A stretch of DNA of 64,000 nt from Alteromonas lipotrueiana (GCF_019249245.1 NZ_JAESDK010000021.1:20873-84872); one strand, 5' to 3'. Numbered from the stretch's first letter, positions 1 through 9,879 are shown. Numbers and translations: made by a program. The notes: a model not told the origin generated them from the sequence alone.

Positions 1-514
1 CCATAGTTTCACCCGGGTGCTGGCGTGCGGTGATCCAAATATTCTTTTTGCCTTCACCAGGTTGTCCGATAACCAGCATCGACATATCACGACCATCAAG
101 GGTTTGACCCAATAAACGGTGCTCGCAGTCGATGAACATTTGCGCATCAGCTACCAAGTCAAGGTGCCGCTCGTAGCTATAAGGAACAAAATAAGCAAAA
201 TAAACGCTGGGTTGTTCAGGCGTAAATTCAAAGGTTAAGTTATCACCGTCAAACTCACTGTCTACCCGAAACCAGGTTTGACGATCATAGGAAGCCAATA
301 CATTGTAATCTTTCCAGCCTTCAGGATACGCCGACTTCGCCAGATCGGTGATGCGCAATGTATACAGAGTAAAAACCTCACCGAATAAGCGAAAGTGGAA
401 CCACTGGTAAAATTCAGATTCGTTGTCAGGATTAATACCCAGAACAATATCTTCAGGAGACTCGGCTTTAATAACGCGAATATTACCGCTGTCGAACTGA
501 CTGGAAATATGCAT
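1..514 (-). CDS. M14-family zinc carboxypeptidase, 5' part only (runs off the window)
   Basis: The reading frame opens at an ATG on the minus strand at 514 and stays open to the window edge, giving about 171 residues. The N-terminal part looks like the beta-sandwich domain that precedes the catalytic domain in cytosolic M14 carboxypeptidases. It is followed by a segment ending in RQHPGET, the HxxE zinc-ligand motif of the family. The catalytic domain lies outside the window, so the substrate cannot be judged. The ribosome binding site is weak (AAGTGA). No signal peptide is seen, which suggests a cytoplasmic peptidase. Confidence 0.75.
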   Translation of the reverse strand, partial: MHISSQFDSGNIRVIKAESPEDIVLGINPDNESEFYQWFHFRLFGEVFTLYTLRITDLAKSAYPEGWKDYNVLASYDRQTWFRVDSEFDGDNLTFEFTPEQPSVYFAYFVPYSYERHLDLVADAQMFIDCEHRLLGQTLDGRDMSMLVIGQPGEGKKNIWITARQHPGETM

Positions 515-689
515 GATAGTCACTTTTTAAAAACGAATTTGCGCGGTAATTTAGCACACTGTGTTTGGTCAATACCATGCTTTAAAGGGGATCCTGAGCA
601 ATAGTGAGTCAATTTTTTTACATTTTTGTTCAACTTTGCTGACAGTTGTACAACCGATAGACAATTTTTTGTTTACCTTTGCCCATTAT

Positions 690-1235
690 TTAATGAGGTG
701 TATCGGGACCGGGCGCTGATAGCCAGGTTCTGACCTTCAAGCCTGCGGCTGTAGAATACCCCAGCGCCCTATCGATCACGTTAAATTGTTCATCCAAAAG
801 ATAATAAGAAGGATACCCCTGCACCTGAAAATTCGATTTCAGCTGTTTGTTCCCTAAAAAGACCCGCTCGTCTACGTTTGCCTCTTTCAAAAATTTTCGC
901 ACTTCAGCAGGATTATCATAATCAAGAGCAATGCGAAAAACCTGAAACCGTTGGGTGTCCACTACATCCACATTTTTAATGCTCATTTTACAAATTTCAC
1001 ACCAGGGCGCGAAAAAGTAAATAAGCGTTCTTTTTCCAGCTTTAGGTGCAATGGTAAAGGGTTCTCCCTTCAGGGTTTTAATGAAGGTGACCGAGGCCAC
1101 CGCATCTTCACCTGTCGACAACATCCCTCGCATTTGCCACTCACTAATGCCGTAGATGACCAGGCTCACCAGGGCGATATCCCGCATCCAGCGAACCAGA
1201 GAGCGCCGATACCATGGTCGAGGCAAGTTTGCCAT
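690..1235 (-). CDS. Membrane-anchored TlpA/thioredoxin-like disulfide oxidoreductase
   Basis: This 181-residue protein has a basic N-terminus, then one hydrophobic segment at about residues 19-37, then a thioredoxin-like domain. The redox motif WCEIC is at residues 78-82, and a cis-proline region (GYPSYY) lies near residue 139. This is the architecture of TlpA/ResA-type proteins, which are held in the inner membrane with the redox domain in the periplasm and reduce or isomerise disulfides. The start is supported by AAAGGA upstream of the ATG. The partner is unknown; neither neighbouring gene is a cytochrome maturation gene. Confidence 0.75.
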   Translation of the reverse strand: MANLPRPWYRRSLVRWMRDIALVSLVIYGISEWQMRGMLSTGEDAVASVTFIKTLKGEPFTIAPKAGKRTLIYFFAPWCEICKMSIKNVDVVDTQRFQVFRIALDYDNPAEVRKFLKEANVDERVFLGNKQLKSNFQVQGYPSYYLLDEQFNVIDRALGYSTAAGLKVRTWLSAPGPDTPH

Positions 1236-1340
1236 ATTGATTTTCCTTTAAAGACAGCGAACAACTAAACAATAAATACATTTGAATCTGACAAGTTACA
1301 CAATGTTACGGTATTTTATGAAAAAAGGCTGATTTGAGTT

Positions 1341-1378
1341 AAAAAAAAAGCGAAAGAGCCAGGCCCCTTCGCTTTTTT
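1341..1378 (-). terminator. Intrinsic terminator of the long GAPDH gene
   Basis: An inverted repeat with arms AAAGCGAA and TTCGCTTT surrounds a partly paired GC-rich loop. On the minus strand it is followed by a long T tract. It lies about 65 nt downstream of the stop of the 1442-2887 gene and, being nearly symmetrical, could also act on plus-strand transcripts. Confidence 0.7.
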
Positions 1379-1441
1379 GTGTTTTTACTTAAACGGTGTC
1401 AGATGCGCTAGCAATCGAATCCGAACTGCCGGTTCAACCCT

Positions 1442-2887
1442 TCAGGCTGGTAAGGTCGGATAGCTAAGGTTTGCCATATCCCGCACCACCCGCATCACCT
1501 GGCAGCTATAACCAAACTCGTTGTCATACCACACATACAAGGTCACGCGGTTATCAGACACAATAGTGGCACGTGAGTCGACCACAGAAGCTGCCCTTGA
1601 ACCCACTAAATCAGAGGATACTACCTCTTTGCTGGCGGTATAATCAATCTGGTGTTGTAGTGATGAAAATAGTGACGTATCTCGCAAAAATTCATTAACC
1701 TGCGATTTATCGGTGGCTTCATTCAGATTCAGATTCAATATAGCCAGCGATACATTCGGGGTAGGTACACGAATCGCATTGCCGGTAAGCTTACCCGCCA
1801 AAACAGGATAAGCTTTGGCTACGGCTTTAGCGGCACCGGTTTCGGTGATAACCATATTAAGCGGTGCGCTTCGGCCGCGACGCTCTGCTTTATGATAATT
1901 ATCAATAAGGTTTTGATCATTAGTATATGAATGAACGGTTTCAACATGCCCGCTCACAATACCGTACTTTTCATCCAGGGCTTTCAAAACCGGGGTAATA
2001 GCGTTGGTGGTACAGCTTGCCGCCGACAATATTTTATCGTCTGGGGAAATCGTATCGCAGTTAACGCCGTGTACTATATTTTTGATGTCACCTTTACCCG
2101 GAGCGGTAAGCATAACTTTGGCAGTACCCTTGGCCTTTAAATGCAGACCCAGACCGTCTTCATCGCGCCAAATACCGGTATTGTCTATAACGATGGCGTT
2201 GTTGATGCCGTATTGGGTGTAGTCAACTTCATCAGGGCTGTTGGCGTATATAACCTGTATAAATGAGCCGTTGGCTTTAATAACATTACGTTCTTCATCA
2301 ATAGTGATACTGCCATTAAACGGGCCGTGTACTGAATCACGGCGCAGTAAACTGGCACGTTTTTCAAGATCGCCCTCGCGGCCACCGCGCACCACAATGG
2401 CACGTAGACGCAGTTTATTATTTACGCCCTGACGTTCAATAAGCAAACGTGCAAGTAATCGTCCAATACGACCAAACCCATATAGCACCACATCACGGGG
2501 TTCTTGTTCGTCTTTTTGATCGATAACTGTCGCAAGTTTTTCTTGTAAATAGCGGTCAAGGTCTTGTTGGTCAACTGCCGAACCGTAATGAAAATCGTAA
2601 GCAAGCTTGCCAATGTCAATCTGCGCCGGAGCCAGATGCATTTTATCCAGCGCTTCGAGAATGGGCCAGCTTTCACGTAAGCGCAATTTAATGCCTTCAT
2701 ACAAGCGAACCTGACGATGAGCTTTAATCACATCAATAGCACCAGCGTTCAGCAAAGGTCTGCCATACACAGAAATCTCAACTGCAAATTTGCGATACAA
2801 GCGACCAATCAGCGGTAACATCATCTCCGCATATTCCTGACGCTCTTGCCAACTACTTTGTAATTCCTGTTCGTACTGTTGATTCAT
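1442..2887 (-). CDS. Glyceraldehyde-3-phosphate dehydrogenase with N-terminal extension (type I GAPDH paralogue)
   Basis: At 481 residues it is about 150 longer than ordinary GAPDH. Residues 1-130 are a charged, mostly helical extension with no motif I recognise. The NAD-binding motif GFGRIGR is at 137-143 and the catalytic cysteine is Cys292 in SCTTN. The C-terminal region keeps the WYDNEFGYS motif. Long GAPDHs of this kind occur in several gammaproteobacteria beside a normal GapA, as here (12388-13383). It catalyses NAD(P)-dependent interconversion of glyceraldehyde-3-phosphate and 1,3-bisphosphoglycerate. A gluconeogenic role or a different cofactor preference is possible but is not shown by the sequence. 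SD GAAGG precedes the ATG. Confidence 0.88.
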   Translation of the reverse strand: MNQQYEQELQSSWQERQEYAEMMLPLIGRLYRKFAVEISVYGRPLLNAGAIDVIKAHRQVRLYEGIKLRLRESWPILEALDKMHLAPAQIDIGKLAYDFHYGSAVDQQDLDRYLQEKLATVIDQKDEQEPRDVVLYGFGRIGRLLARLLIERQGVNNKLRLRAIVVRGGREGDLEKRASLLRRDSVHGPFNGSITIDEERNVIKANGSFIQVIYANSPDEVDYTQYGINNAIVIDNTGIWRDEDGLGLHLKAKGTAKVMLTAPGKGDIKNIVHGVNCDTISPDDKILSAASCTTNAITPVLKALDEKYGIVSGHVETVHSYTNDQNLIDNYHKAERRGRSAPLNMVITETGAAKAVAKAYPVLAGKLTGNAIRVPTPNVSLAILNLNLNEATDKSQVNEFLRDTSLFSSLQHQIDYTASKEVVSSDLVGSRAASVVDSRATIVSDNRVTLYVWYDNEFGYSCQVMRVVRDMANLSYPTLPA

Positions 2888-3348
2888 GCTATGCCTTCAT
2901 CGACTTAAAGTAAGAAAAAGTCCATGACGACTTATTATTAGGGTACATTCGAGATGAGTTTGATGTCGGTCATGGACGCAAGCATTTTAGGAAAGAGACA
3001 ACTATTTACCAAATTGTTGATTAATTACAGTAATTCGGCAATTGATGTATTTTGCCTATATTCTTTGGTAAGTTTTCCACAATAAAAACAAAAATCGTTC
3101 AATTGCCGGTTTTTGTTTACTGCGCTAATACAATTCAACGTAATGACCAGCGTCAAAACGATAAGCGTAAAGTCTGTATACTTTTGGCTATTATTCGTTC
3201 CTATATACCCTGAATAAAAAATTCTGTAGCGGACTGGTAGCTAAAACCTAAGTAAACAGGCTTTTTACAGGCCGTAATTTTGGCGAGTATCAATAAAATG
3301 GCAACAGGCGGTTCGTAAAAAAGTTTCAGTAAATATTTTCGCAGGTAC
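2888..3348. other. AT-rich intergenic region, no gene seen
   Basis: This stretch lies between the start of the long GAPDH gene and the terminator of msrB. It must carry the GAPDH promoter on the minus strand, but I see no convincing -35/-10 pair. No HexR-like palindrome is present, unlike the other glycolytic promoters in the window. No tRNA, small ORF or repeat stands out. Confidence 0.5.
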
Positions 3349-3381
3349 AAAAAAAGAGTGGCTATCCACCACCCTTTTTAA
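3349..3381 (-). terminator. Intrinsic terminator of msrB (gnd-msrB unit)
   Basis: Arms AAAAGAGTGG and CCACCCTTTT pair with one mismatch around a 7-nt loop. A run of T residues follows on the minus strand. It lies about 57 nt past the msrB stop. Confidence 0.65.
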
Positions 3382-3437
3382 ACAAGCTATAATATTCTGT
3401 ACAAAAAGCAATCACATGTTAAGGCGTTGTGGTGCAA

Positions 3438-3833
3438 TCAGCCTTCTACTGTATCGCCTGTGTCAGAGTTAAAATCCATCGATAACGAATTGACACAATA
3501 ACGCTGACCAGTCGGCTCAGGACCATCTGGAAACACGTGCCCTAAATGAGCTTCACACTGTTTACAGAATATCTCTGTACGTACCATCCCATGACTGGTG
3601 TCCTGCTTAAAGCCCACGTTGCTGTCTTTAGCCTGATCATAAAAAGATGGCCAGCCGCAGCCAGTATCAAACTTGGTCTCGGCAGAAAACAGTATTGCTC
3701 CGCAGCACTTACAAACATAATTACCATCACGGGTTTCGTCTAACAATACACCGGAAAAAGGCCGTTCGGTACCGGCTTGCCGGGTCACCCGATAGGCTTC
3801 ATCAGAAAGTGTCTCTTTCCATTTGTCTGTCAT
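3438..3833 (-). CDS. msrB: Peptide-methionine (R)-S-oxide reductase MsrB
   Basis: This 131-residue protein reduces methionine-R-sulfoxide in proteins, repairing oxidative damage in the cytoplasm. Two CxxC zinc pairs (in VCKCCG and FCKQCE) and the catalytic cysteine in RYCVNSLS are present, so it is the zinc-containing, fully active form. The open frame continues upstream to 3962, but that would overlap gnd. The ATG at 3833 has a strong SD (AGGAGG) at good spacing and gives the usual family length. It follows gnd by 28 nt and is probably co-transcribed with it, linking methionine repair with an NADPH-producing enzyme. Confidence 0.95.
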   Translation of the reverse strand: MTDKWKETLSDEAYRVTRQAGTERPFSGVLLDETRDGNYVCKCCGAILFSAETKFDTGCGWPSFYDQAKDSNVGFKQDTSHGMVRTEIFCKQCEAHLGHVFPDGPEPTGQRYCVNSLSMDFNSDTGDTVEG

Positions 3834-3861
3834 GTTGCCTCCTGTGTATAGGTTTACTTGT

Positions 3862-5415
3862 TTATTTTTTAACAGCGACCTGCAAACGCTCAGGATGACT
3901 CCAGTCAAGATGGAATTTTTTACCTGCAGGTTTGTCGATACGCTGATAAGTATGAGCGCCAAAGTAATCGCGCTGACCTTGCAGCAGGTTAGCTGGCAAT
4001 ACTGCGGTACGATACGAGTCGTAATAGCTTAACGCCGACATCATTGCCGGACACGGAATACCAGCCAGCGTCGCCTGAGCGATAGCCTCGCGCCAGTCAG
4101 ACTGCATTTGGGTGATTTGATCAGCAAAAAACGGATCCAGCAGCAGGTTCTCAAGATCTTCGTCATTCTCGTACGCATGTGCAATTGACTGCAAAAATAC
4201 TGCGCGAATAATACAACCTGCCCGCCAGATCTTAGCAATTTCACCAAATTCCAGGTCCCAGTTATGCTCAGTGGCAGCAGTTGCCATAAGCTGAAAGCCC
4301 TGCGCGTACGCACAGATTTTAGAGCAGTACAGTGCTTGTTCCAGCTGATTTACCGTGCTCATTTTCGCTTCATCGCTAAGCGGTTGTGACTCGGGGCCAT
4401 GCAAAATAGTACTCGCTTTAACGCGTTCTTCTTTAAGACCGGAAATACTGCGCGCAAACACTGCCGCGGTAATGGTTTGGGCAGGGCTGCCAACTTGCAA
4501 AGCACTTACCGCCGTCCACAATCCTGTTCCCTTCTGACCGGCTTTGTCTAAAATAACATCAACCAAAGGAACACCCGTTTCAGGGTCCATTTGCTCCAGC
4601 ACCTCGGCGCTGATTTCCATCAGGTAGCTGTTTAGTTTACCTTCATTCCATTTACGAAAAACTTTAGCAATTTCGGCTGCCGACATTCGTAATGAAGAAC
4701 GCATAATTTGATAGGCTTCACATATTAGCTGCATATCCGCGTATTCAATACCGTTGTGCACCATCTTAACGTAATGGCCTGCGCCCATGGTACCTATGTA
4801 AGTAGCACATGGTTCGCCGTTTTTAACCGGTTTGCCTGGCGTGTAGCTTTCGATGGGTTTGCCGGTCTCAGGATCGACCTTTGCGGCAATCGCCGTAAGC
4901 ACCGGTTCAATTCGGGTCCAGGCATAGGGATTTCCGGAAGGCATCAGTGACGGTCCAAAGCGGGCGCCGACTTCACCACCAGAAACCGCGGTGGTGAAAA
5001 AGATAAATTTGCTTTTGTAGCGCTCTTCGCGCTCGACCGAATCGGTCCAAAGGCTGTTACCCGTATCAATAACAATATCGTCGGCTTTGATACCGGCATC
5101 GATAAGATGGTGACATACGTGATCGACCGGGTCGCCGGCCGGAACAGAGAGAATAATTAAATGAGGCGCTTTTAGCTTACTCAAAAGCTCAGTGTACGAG
5201 CTGCAACCTTCAATACGCGGTACAGAATCATCGCCGCGTTCATCTGCTTCTTTAGCCAGTATCAAATCAACTTTACTTTGGTCTAAATCAAAGCACGCAA
5301 CCCGATAACCATTGTCAGCTAAATTCAGGGTTAAATTCGCCCCCATAACGCCTAAGCCTATAAAACCTACATCGCAGTTTTTTTCGACCAGAGCATTTCC
5401 ATCTTCTTTGTGCAT
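3862..5415 (-). CDS. gnd: 6-phosphogluconate dehydrogenase, decarboxylating
   Basis: It oxidises 6-phosphogluconate to ribulose-5-phosphate plus CO2, making NADPH (oxidative pentose phosphate pathway). The Rossmann motif GLGVMG is near the N-terminus, followed by SGGEVGARFGPSLMPSG and by HYVKMVHNGIEY, which carries the catalytic lysine. The chosen ATG (5415, SD AAGGTG) gives 517 residues. Upstream in-frame ATGs at 5448 (SD AGGTGG) and 5484 are also possible. It competes with Edd for 6-phosphogluconate, whose genes lie about 11 kb away. It is transcribed together with msrB. Confidence 0.93.
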   Translation of the reverse strand: MHKEDGNALVEKNCDVGFIGLGVMGANLTLNLADNGYRVACFDLDQSKVDLILAKEADERGDDSVPRIEGCSSYTELLSKLKAPHLIILSVPAGDPVDHVCHHLIDAGIKADDIVIDTGNSLWTDSVEREERYKSKFIFFTTAVSGGEVGARFGPSLMPSGNPYAWTRIEPVLTAIAAKVDPETGKPIESYTPGKPVKNGEPCATYIGTMGAGHYVKMVHNGIEYADMQLICEAYQIMRSSLRMSAAEIAKVFRKWNEGKLNSYLMEISAEVLEQMDPETGVPLVDVILDKAGQKGTGLWTAVSALQVGSPAQTITAAVFARSISGLKEERVKASTILHGPESQPLSDEAKMSTVNQLEQALYCSKICAYAQGFQLMATAATEHNWDLEFGEIAKIWRAGCIIRAVFLQSIAHAYENDEDLENLLLDPFFADQITQMQSDWREAIAQATLAGIPCPAMMSALSYYDSYRTAVLPANLLQGQRDYFGAHTYQRIDKPAGKKFHLDWSHPERLQVAVKK

Positions 5416-5496
5416 GGTTTTCACCTTGTGTTTCAGATGGCTGCGCATGTTACCACCTGCATCGCTTTTGAACACTGTAAACAACAGTTTGAAAAG

Positions 5497-5525
5497 AAAA
5501 AAGCCAGTGTCTTGTGTTCACTGGC
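5497..5525 (-). terminator. Intrinsic terminator of the malQ-glgB-glgX operon
   Basis: A perfect 7-bp stem, GCCAGTG/CACTGGC, has a 9-nt loop. On the minus strand it is followed by a T-rich run. It is about 90 nt past the glgX stop and ahead of the gnd start. Confidence 0.75.
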
Positions 5526-5613
5526 GTTGACATTAAGATGGGGATACCGCGTTATTATTACAAGCTTACCCTGCTAAGTGACAAATAACCCCCACACCAC
5601 CCACAAGTAATCT

Positions 5614-7704
5614 TTACGTTACGGGGGCAGGATTAACCAGGGTATGACTAAACACCGCCAGGCTTTTACCCGCTTGCAAAAAGGTATCCCGTACGCACAT
5701 CTCAGGTTGCTCCTGTACTGATGGAAACCGGGTGTCGAGCTTAAGTTGCCAGCCGCTACATTCACTTACCGTAGGTAACTGAACGGTGACTTCGCTTTCG
5801 CTGGTATTAAAACAAATAAACCAATGTTCAGCAGGCGCTTCAGGCGTGTCGAGTCCTTCAATTTCAACCCCGAAAGTCTGGTTATTTTCGTGCCAGTCCT
5901 CGGTTTCTTTCACCGCGCCATCGGGTTTGAACCAACGTATTTTTGACACATTATTACGTTGCTGCCACGGGTCAGTTGGTTCTAACAAATGACACAGCAC
6001 ATCACTGCTTTTTCGTAACTCAATAACGTAGCTACAAAAATTGAGAAAATCCTGCCGTCTTTTGTTCAGTTCCCAGTCATACCAGTTTATGTCGTTGTCC
6101 TGGCAGTAGGCATTGTTGTTGCCATGCTGAGTCTTACTTAATTCGTCAGCCCCAAGAACGTGCGGGGTGCCCTGACTTAACAGTAACGTTGCAAACATAT
6201 TACGCTTTTGCTTTTCACGAAGCGCTAATACTTTCGGGTCTTGCGTAGGGCCTTCTACCCCATAGTTTGCTGATAAATTGTGACCATGGCCGTCTTTGTT
6301 TTCTTCACCGTTAACCTCGTTATGCCTTTCGTTATAGCTAACCAGATCTTCTAAAGTAAACCCATCATGATAGGTAATATTGTTAACCGATGTATTGATG
6401 TGCCGGTGACCTTTAATAAAAATGTCGCCAGACCCGAAAACGCGGGTAGCAAATTCGGCGGTAGTGCCTTTATCGCCTCGCCAGAAAGCCCGAACATTAT
6501 CGCGATACTTATCATTAACCTCTAGCCAATCGCTATTAAAACTACCTAACTGGTAACCATCAGGACCAATGTCCCAAGGTTCGGCAATTAATACCGCCTG
6601 ACTTATTATCGGATCTTGCTGCATAGCCCTAAGCAAACCTGCCGTAGGAGTAAAGTGTTGCGGCTCACGGCCAAGACTCACCGCCAGGTCAAACCGAAAC
6701 CCGTCAACGCCGATAGCGGTTAACCAGAAGCGCAGAGCATCTAATATGAGTGTCATCATTTCTGGTTGCGCAGCATTTACGCTATTGCCACACCCTGAAT
6801 GATTTGAAAAATACAACTCGCCGTTAGGCGCCTGCTCGTACAAATACGCCTGATAAGGGCAAAAGCCTTTAAACGATAAAACCGGTCCGCCCTTGCCGCC
6901 TTCGGCCGTGTGATTAAAGACCACATCAACAATAACTTCTAAACCCGCTTCATGATAGCGATCTACCATTGTGCGTACTTCTGAAAGCGCATCAGCATGA
7001 GCGTAGCGTGGTTCTGGAGCGAAAAAGTTTACCGGATTGTAGCCCCAGTAGTTAGTCATGCCTTTTTCCGTGATATAAGGCTCGGGCATGAAAGATGCCA
7101 TGGGCAAAAACTGAACGCTGGTTACCCCCAAGGCTTTTAAATGAGATAACACCGCCGGGTGACAAGCCCCAAGATATTTACCCCGCTGCTCAGCAGGTAC
7201 TTGCGCATGTAACTGGGTAAGTCCTTTTATATGCGCCTCGTACACAATTCGCTGATGCGGCTTCAGTTTTGGTTTAGCCGGGCGCTGCTCACAATAAACA
7301 GCGTGGTCTATCACCAGACACTTGGGCACCATAAAATGCGAATCATTAATGTATTGGCGGGCATTCCAATGCACCGGCCGACTTAATGCTTTAGCATACG
7401 GGTCGATAAGCAGTTTATCGGCCGGAGAACTATGCAATTCGCTATGGCCGCGATCTACCCGATAGGCATATAACTGACGATGCCCGATGCCATGGATAAG
7501 TCCGTGCCAGACGTCGCCTGTTTTATTGGCTAAGGCTATTTCGCAAAGTGTTTCTTCAGTATCAGAACTGTACAAACACAAAATCACCGAATGCGCATCA
7601 GGACTGTAGACGGCAAAATTCACACCTTCTGGTGTTACTGTAGCGCCTAGCGGTACTGCACTTCCACAGCTTTGAACCCACTGATTTTCTAACGATACAT
7701 TCAA
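5614..7704 (-). CDS. glgX: Glycogen debranching enzyme GlgX
   Basis: This 696-residue GH13 enzyme hydrolyses alpha-1,6 branches in limit dextrins. An N-terminal CBM48-like domain (about residues 15-130) precedes the (beta/alpha)8 barrel. Catalytic motifs are visible: GFRFDLAV (nucleophile Asp), LIAEPWD (acid Glu) and YHDGFTLEDLVSYNERHN, typical of isoamylase/GlgX. The start codon is TTG, supported by AGGA 7 nt upstream; that SD overlaps the end of glgB. It is the last gene of malQ-glgB-glgX, 9 nt after glgB. It probably supplies linear oligosaccharides to MalQ. Confidence 0.93.
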   Translation of the reverse strand: MNVSLENQWVQSCGSAVPLGATVTPEGVNFAVYSPDAHSVILCLYSSDTEETLCEIALANKTGDVWHGLIHGIGHRQLYAYRVDRGHSELHSSPADKLLIDPYAKALSRPVHWNARQYINDSHFMVPKCLVIDHAVYCEQRPAKPKLKPHQRIVYEAHIKGLTQLHAQVPAEQRGKYLGACHPAVLSHLKALGVTSVQFLPMASFMPEPYITEKGMTNYWGYNPVNFFAPEPRYAHADALSEVRTMVDRYHEAGLEVIVDVVFNHTAEGGKGGPVLSFKGFCPYQAYLYEQAPNGELYFSNHSGCGNSVNAAQPEMMTLILDALRFWLTAIGVDGFRFDLAVSLGREPQHFTPTAGLLRAMQQDPIISQAVLIAEPWDIGPDGYQLGSFNSDWLEVNDKYRDNVRAFWRGDKGTTAEFATRVFGSGDIFIKGHRHINTSVNNITYHDGFTLEDLVSYNERHNEVNGEENKDGHGHNLSANYGVEGPTQDPKVLALREKQKRNMFATLLLSQGTPHVLGADELSKTQHGNNNAYCQDNDINWYDWELNKRRQDFLNFCSYVIELRKSSDVLCHLLEPTDPWQQRNNVSKIRWFKPDGAVKETEDWHENNQTFGVEIEGLDTPEAPAEHWFICFNTSESEVTVQLPTVSECSGWQLKLDTRFPSVQEQPEMCVRDTFLQAGKSLAVFSHTLVNPAPVT

Positions 7705-7713
7705 AATATTGTC

Positions 7714-9879
7714 CTATTCACAAATCCAATAAACCGTTGCCAAAGGAGGCAGGGTAACTTCTATCGAATGAGGTAAATTGTTCCACGGTACCGATTGTGC
7801 TCTGGCTTTTGTTGATACCGCGTAACCGCTGCCCCAAAAGCACTCATCATCGGTGTTTAGCAGCAAGGTATAATCTTTGTCACTTTCTACACCTATGCGA
7901 AAATTTTCATAAGGCGTAGCGGTCATATTGCTGATAACACAAATTTGCTGAGTGCGTTTTTTATTGTGGCGTATAAACGAAACCACGCTTTGCCCCGAAT
8001 TGCTAAGGTCAATCCAGCTAAATCCGGTGTGGTCATGGTCCAGTTCATACAGCGCGGGGTGCTGTCGGTACAACCTATTCAACGTTCGGTATAAATGCTG
8101 TATCCCCTGATGCTTGGGGTATTCCAGTAAGTGCCAATCAAGCGAAGTATCATGATTCCATTCTTTAAACTGGGCCAGCTCGTTCCCCATAAAGTTAAGC
8201 TTTTTACCTGGATGGCCAAACATGTACGCCGCATAAGTACGAAGATTAGCCGCAGCCTGCCATTCATCACCTGGCATTTTTTCAAGCAAGCTGCCTTTTC
8301 CGTGCACCACTTCATCATGGGACAACGGCAATACAAAGTTTTCGTCATAGGCATAGACCATTGAAAATGTTAGCTGGCCATGATGATGCGCCCGATAAGC
8401 CGGGTCTTTGCTCATATAACTTAATGAGTCATGCATCCAGCCCATATTCCACTTAAACCCAAAGCCCAGCCCGCCGCTGCTAACCGGTCTGGAAACCCCT
8501 GCAAACGAAGTGGATTCTTCGGCAATGGTCATCGCATCCGGAAAATGACGATACACTTCTTCGTTCATCCAGCGCAGTAAACTTATGGCCTCGTAATTTT
8601 GATTGCCGCCATCAACGTTGGGTATCCATTCACCCTCATTGCGCGAATAATCCAGATACAACATCGAAGCAACTGCATCAACTCTTAGTCCGTCTATATG
8701 GAATTTGTCTAACCAGAATAATGCATTGGCAACCAGAAACTGGCGCACGCTGTCTTTACCAAAATCGTAAATACAAGAGTTCCAGTCAGGATGCCAGCCG
8801 CGTCTTGGGTCGTCATATTCATAAACATGACTACCGTCAAAGCGAGCCAGTCCATGACCGTCTTCAGGAAAATGCGCCGGAACCCAATCAATAATAACGC
8901 CCAGCCCGCTTTGGTGGCACTTGTCTACAAAGTACTTAAAGTCGTCTGGAGTACCAAAACGACTGGTCGGAGCGAACATTCCTACCGGCTGGTATCCCCA
9001 TGAACCGTCAAAAGGAAATTCAGAGACCGGCATTAATTCAAGATGGGTATAACCCATATCTACCGCGTAAGGAACCAGGGTATCGGCCAGTTCGTGATAA
9101 CTTAAATAGCGACGTTCATCGTCAGGTTTACGCCACGACCCCAGGTGTACCTCATAGATACTCATGGGCTGATGATATTTGTCATAGCCGCGTTGGGCCA
9201 TCCAGCTTTCGTCTTGCCACTGATACTCATTATGGTCGTAGACTACCGAGGCATGAGATGGGTATTGCTCAGCCTGGTAACCCAGCGGGTCTGCTTTATG
9301 GGGTAACGTATTACCACAGCCATCTTTTATCTGAAACTTATAACGGTCACCGGCAACCACTTCAGGCATAACCAGCACCCAGTAACCAATCTGGGTTTTT
9401 TCCAGCGGATGCAACCGCCCGTCCCAGCGATTAAAGTCGCCAATAACGGATACCGCGGAAGCATTAGGGGCAAACACACAAAAACGGATAGCCTGATGTC
9501 CGCCGTCCAGAGTTATTACTTGCGCCCCACCCTGCTGGTACAGATTAGCGGGCTGGTGGTCAATAAAATGGACCGCACTAAAAGCCTGAGTTTTAAATTG
9601 ATAAGGGTCCAGATGTTTTTCTACGCGATCTTGATAGTGAACATGCAGGCAGTACAGCATATCGTCTTGCAGTTCTGAAAAAGTCCCTTCAAACAAACCT
9701 GGCTCTTGGTCAGGCTCAAGACGACCAAGAACGACTTCTGAATCGGCAAGACTGAGTTCGACCAGTGTGGCATCAGGACGCCATACACAAATCCGCTGTC
9801 CTTGCGGTGTTTCAAATTTTCCTAATTTTGAAAATGGGTTTGTGCAACTGGCCCAGGCTAATTGTTGCTCGATATGCAT
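7714..9879 (-). CDS. glgB: 1,4-alpha-glucan branching enzyme GlgB
   Basis: This 721-residue GH13 enzyme cuts alpha-1,4 chains and rejoins them as alpha-1,6 branches during glycogen synthesis. Two N-terminal beta domains (a long-form GlgB) precede the barrel. Motifs GLRVDAVASMLYLDY (nucleophile), TIAEEST (acid) and LSHDEVVHGK are intact. The ATG has an AGGAG SD. It lies between malQ (57 nt) and glgX (9 nt) on one strand. No glgA or glgC is in this window, so the synthesis half of the pathway must lie elsewhere. Confidence 0.95.
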   Translation of the reverse strand: MHIEQQLAWASCTNPFSKLGKFETPQGQRICVWRPDATLVELSLADSEVVLGRLEPDQEPGLFEGTFSELQDDMLYCLHVHYQDRVEKHLDPYQFKTQAFSAVHFIDHQPANLYQQGGAQVITLDGGHQAIRFCVFAPNASAVSVIGDFNRWDGRLHPLEKTQIGYWVLVMPEVVAGDRYKFQIKDGCGNTLPHKADPLGYQAEQYPSHASVVYDHNEYQWQDESWMAQRGYDKYHQPMSIYEVHLGSWRKPDDERRYLSYHELADTLVPYAVDMGYTHLELMPVSEFPFDGSWGYQPVGMFAPTSRFGTPDDFKYFVDKCHQSGLGVIIDWVPAHFPEDGHGLARFDGSHVYEYDDPRRGWHPDWNSCIYDFGKDSVRQFLVANALFWLDKFHIDGLRVDAVASMLYLDYSRNEGEWIPNVDGGNQNYEAISLLRWMNEEVYRHFPDAMTIAEESTSFAGVSRPVSSGGLGFGFKWNMGWMHDSLSYMSKDPAYRAHHHGQLTFSMVYAYDENFVLPLSHDEVVHGKGSLLEKMPGDEWQAAANLRTYAAYMFGHPGKKLNFMGNELAQFKEWNHDTSLDWHLLEYPKHQGIQHLYRTLNRLYRQHPALYELDHDHTGFSWIDLSNSGQSVVSFIRHNKKRTQQICVISNMTATPYENFRIGVESDKDYTLLLNTDDECFWGSGYAVSTKARAQSVPWNNLPHSIEVTLPPLATVYWICE

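Noticed and set aside
2990..3060. Possible HexR site upstream of the long GAPDH gene
   Set aside because: The best candidate near TTACAGTAATTC lacks the paired half-site.
3834..3962. Longer msrB start
   Set aside because: Would overlap gnd by 100 nt and lacks an SD; the ATG at 3833 has AGGAGG.
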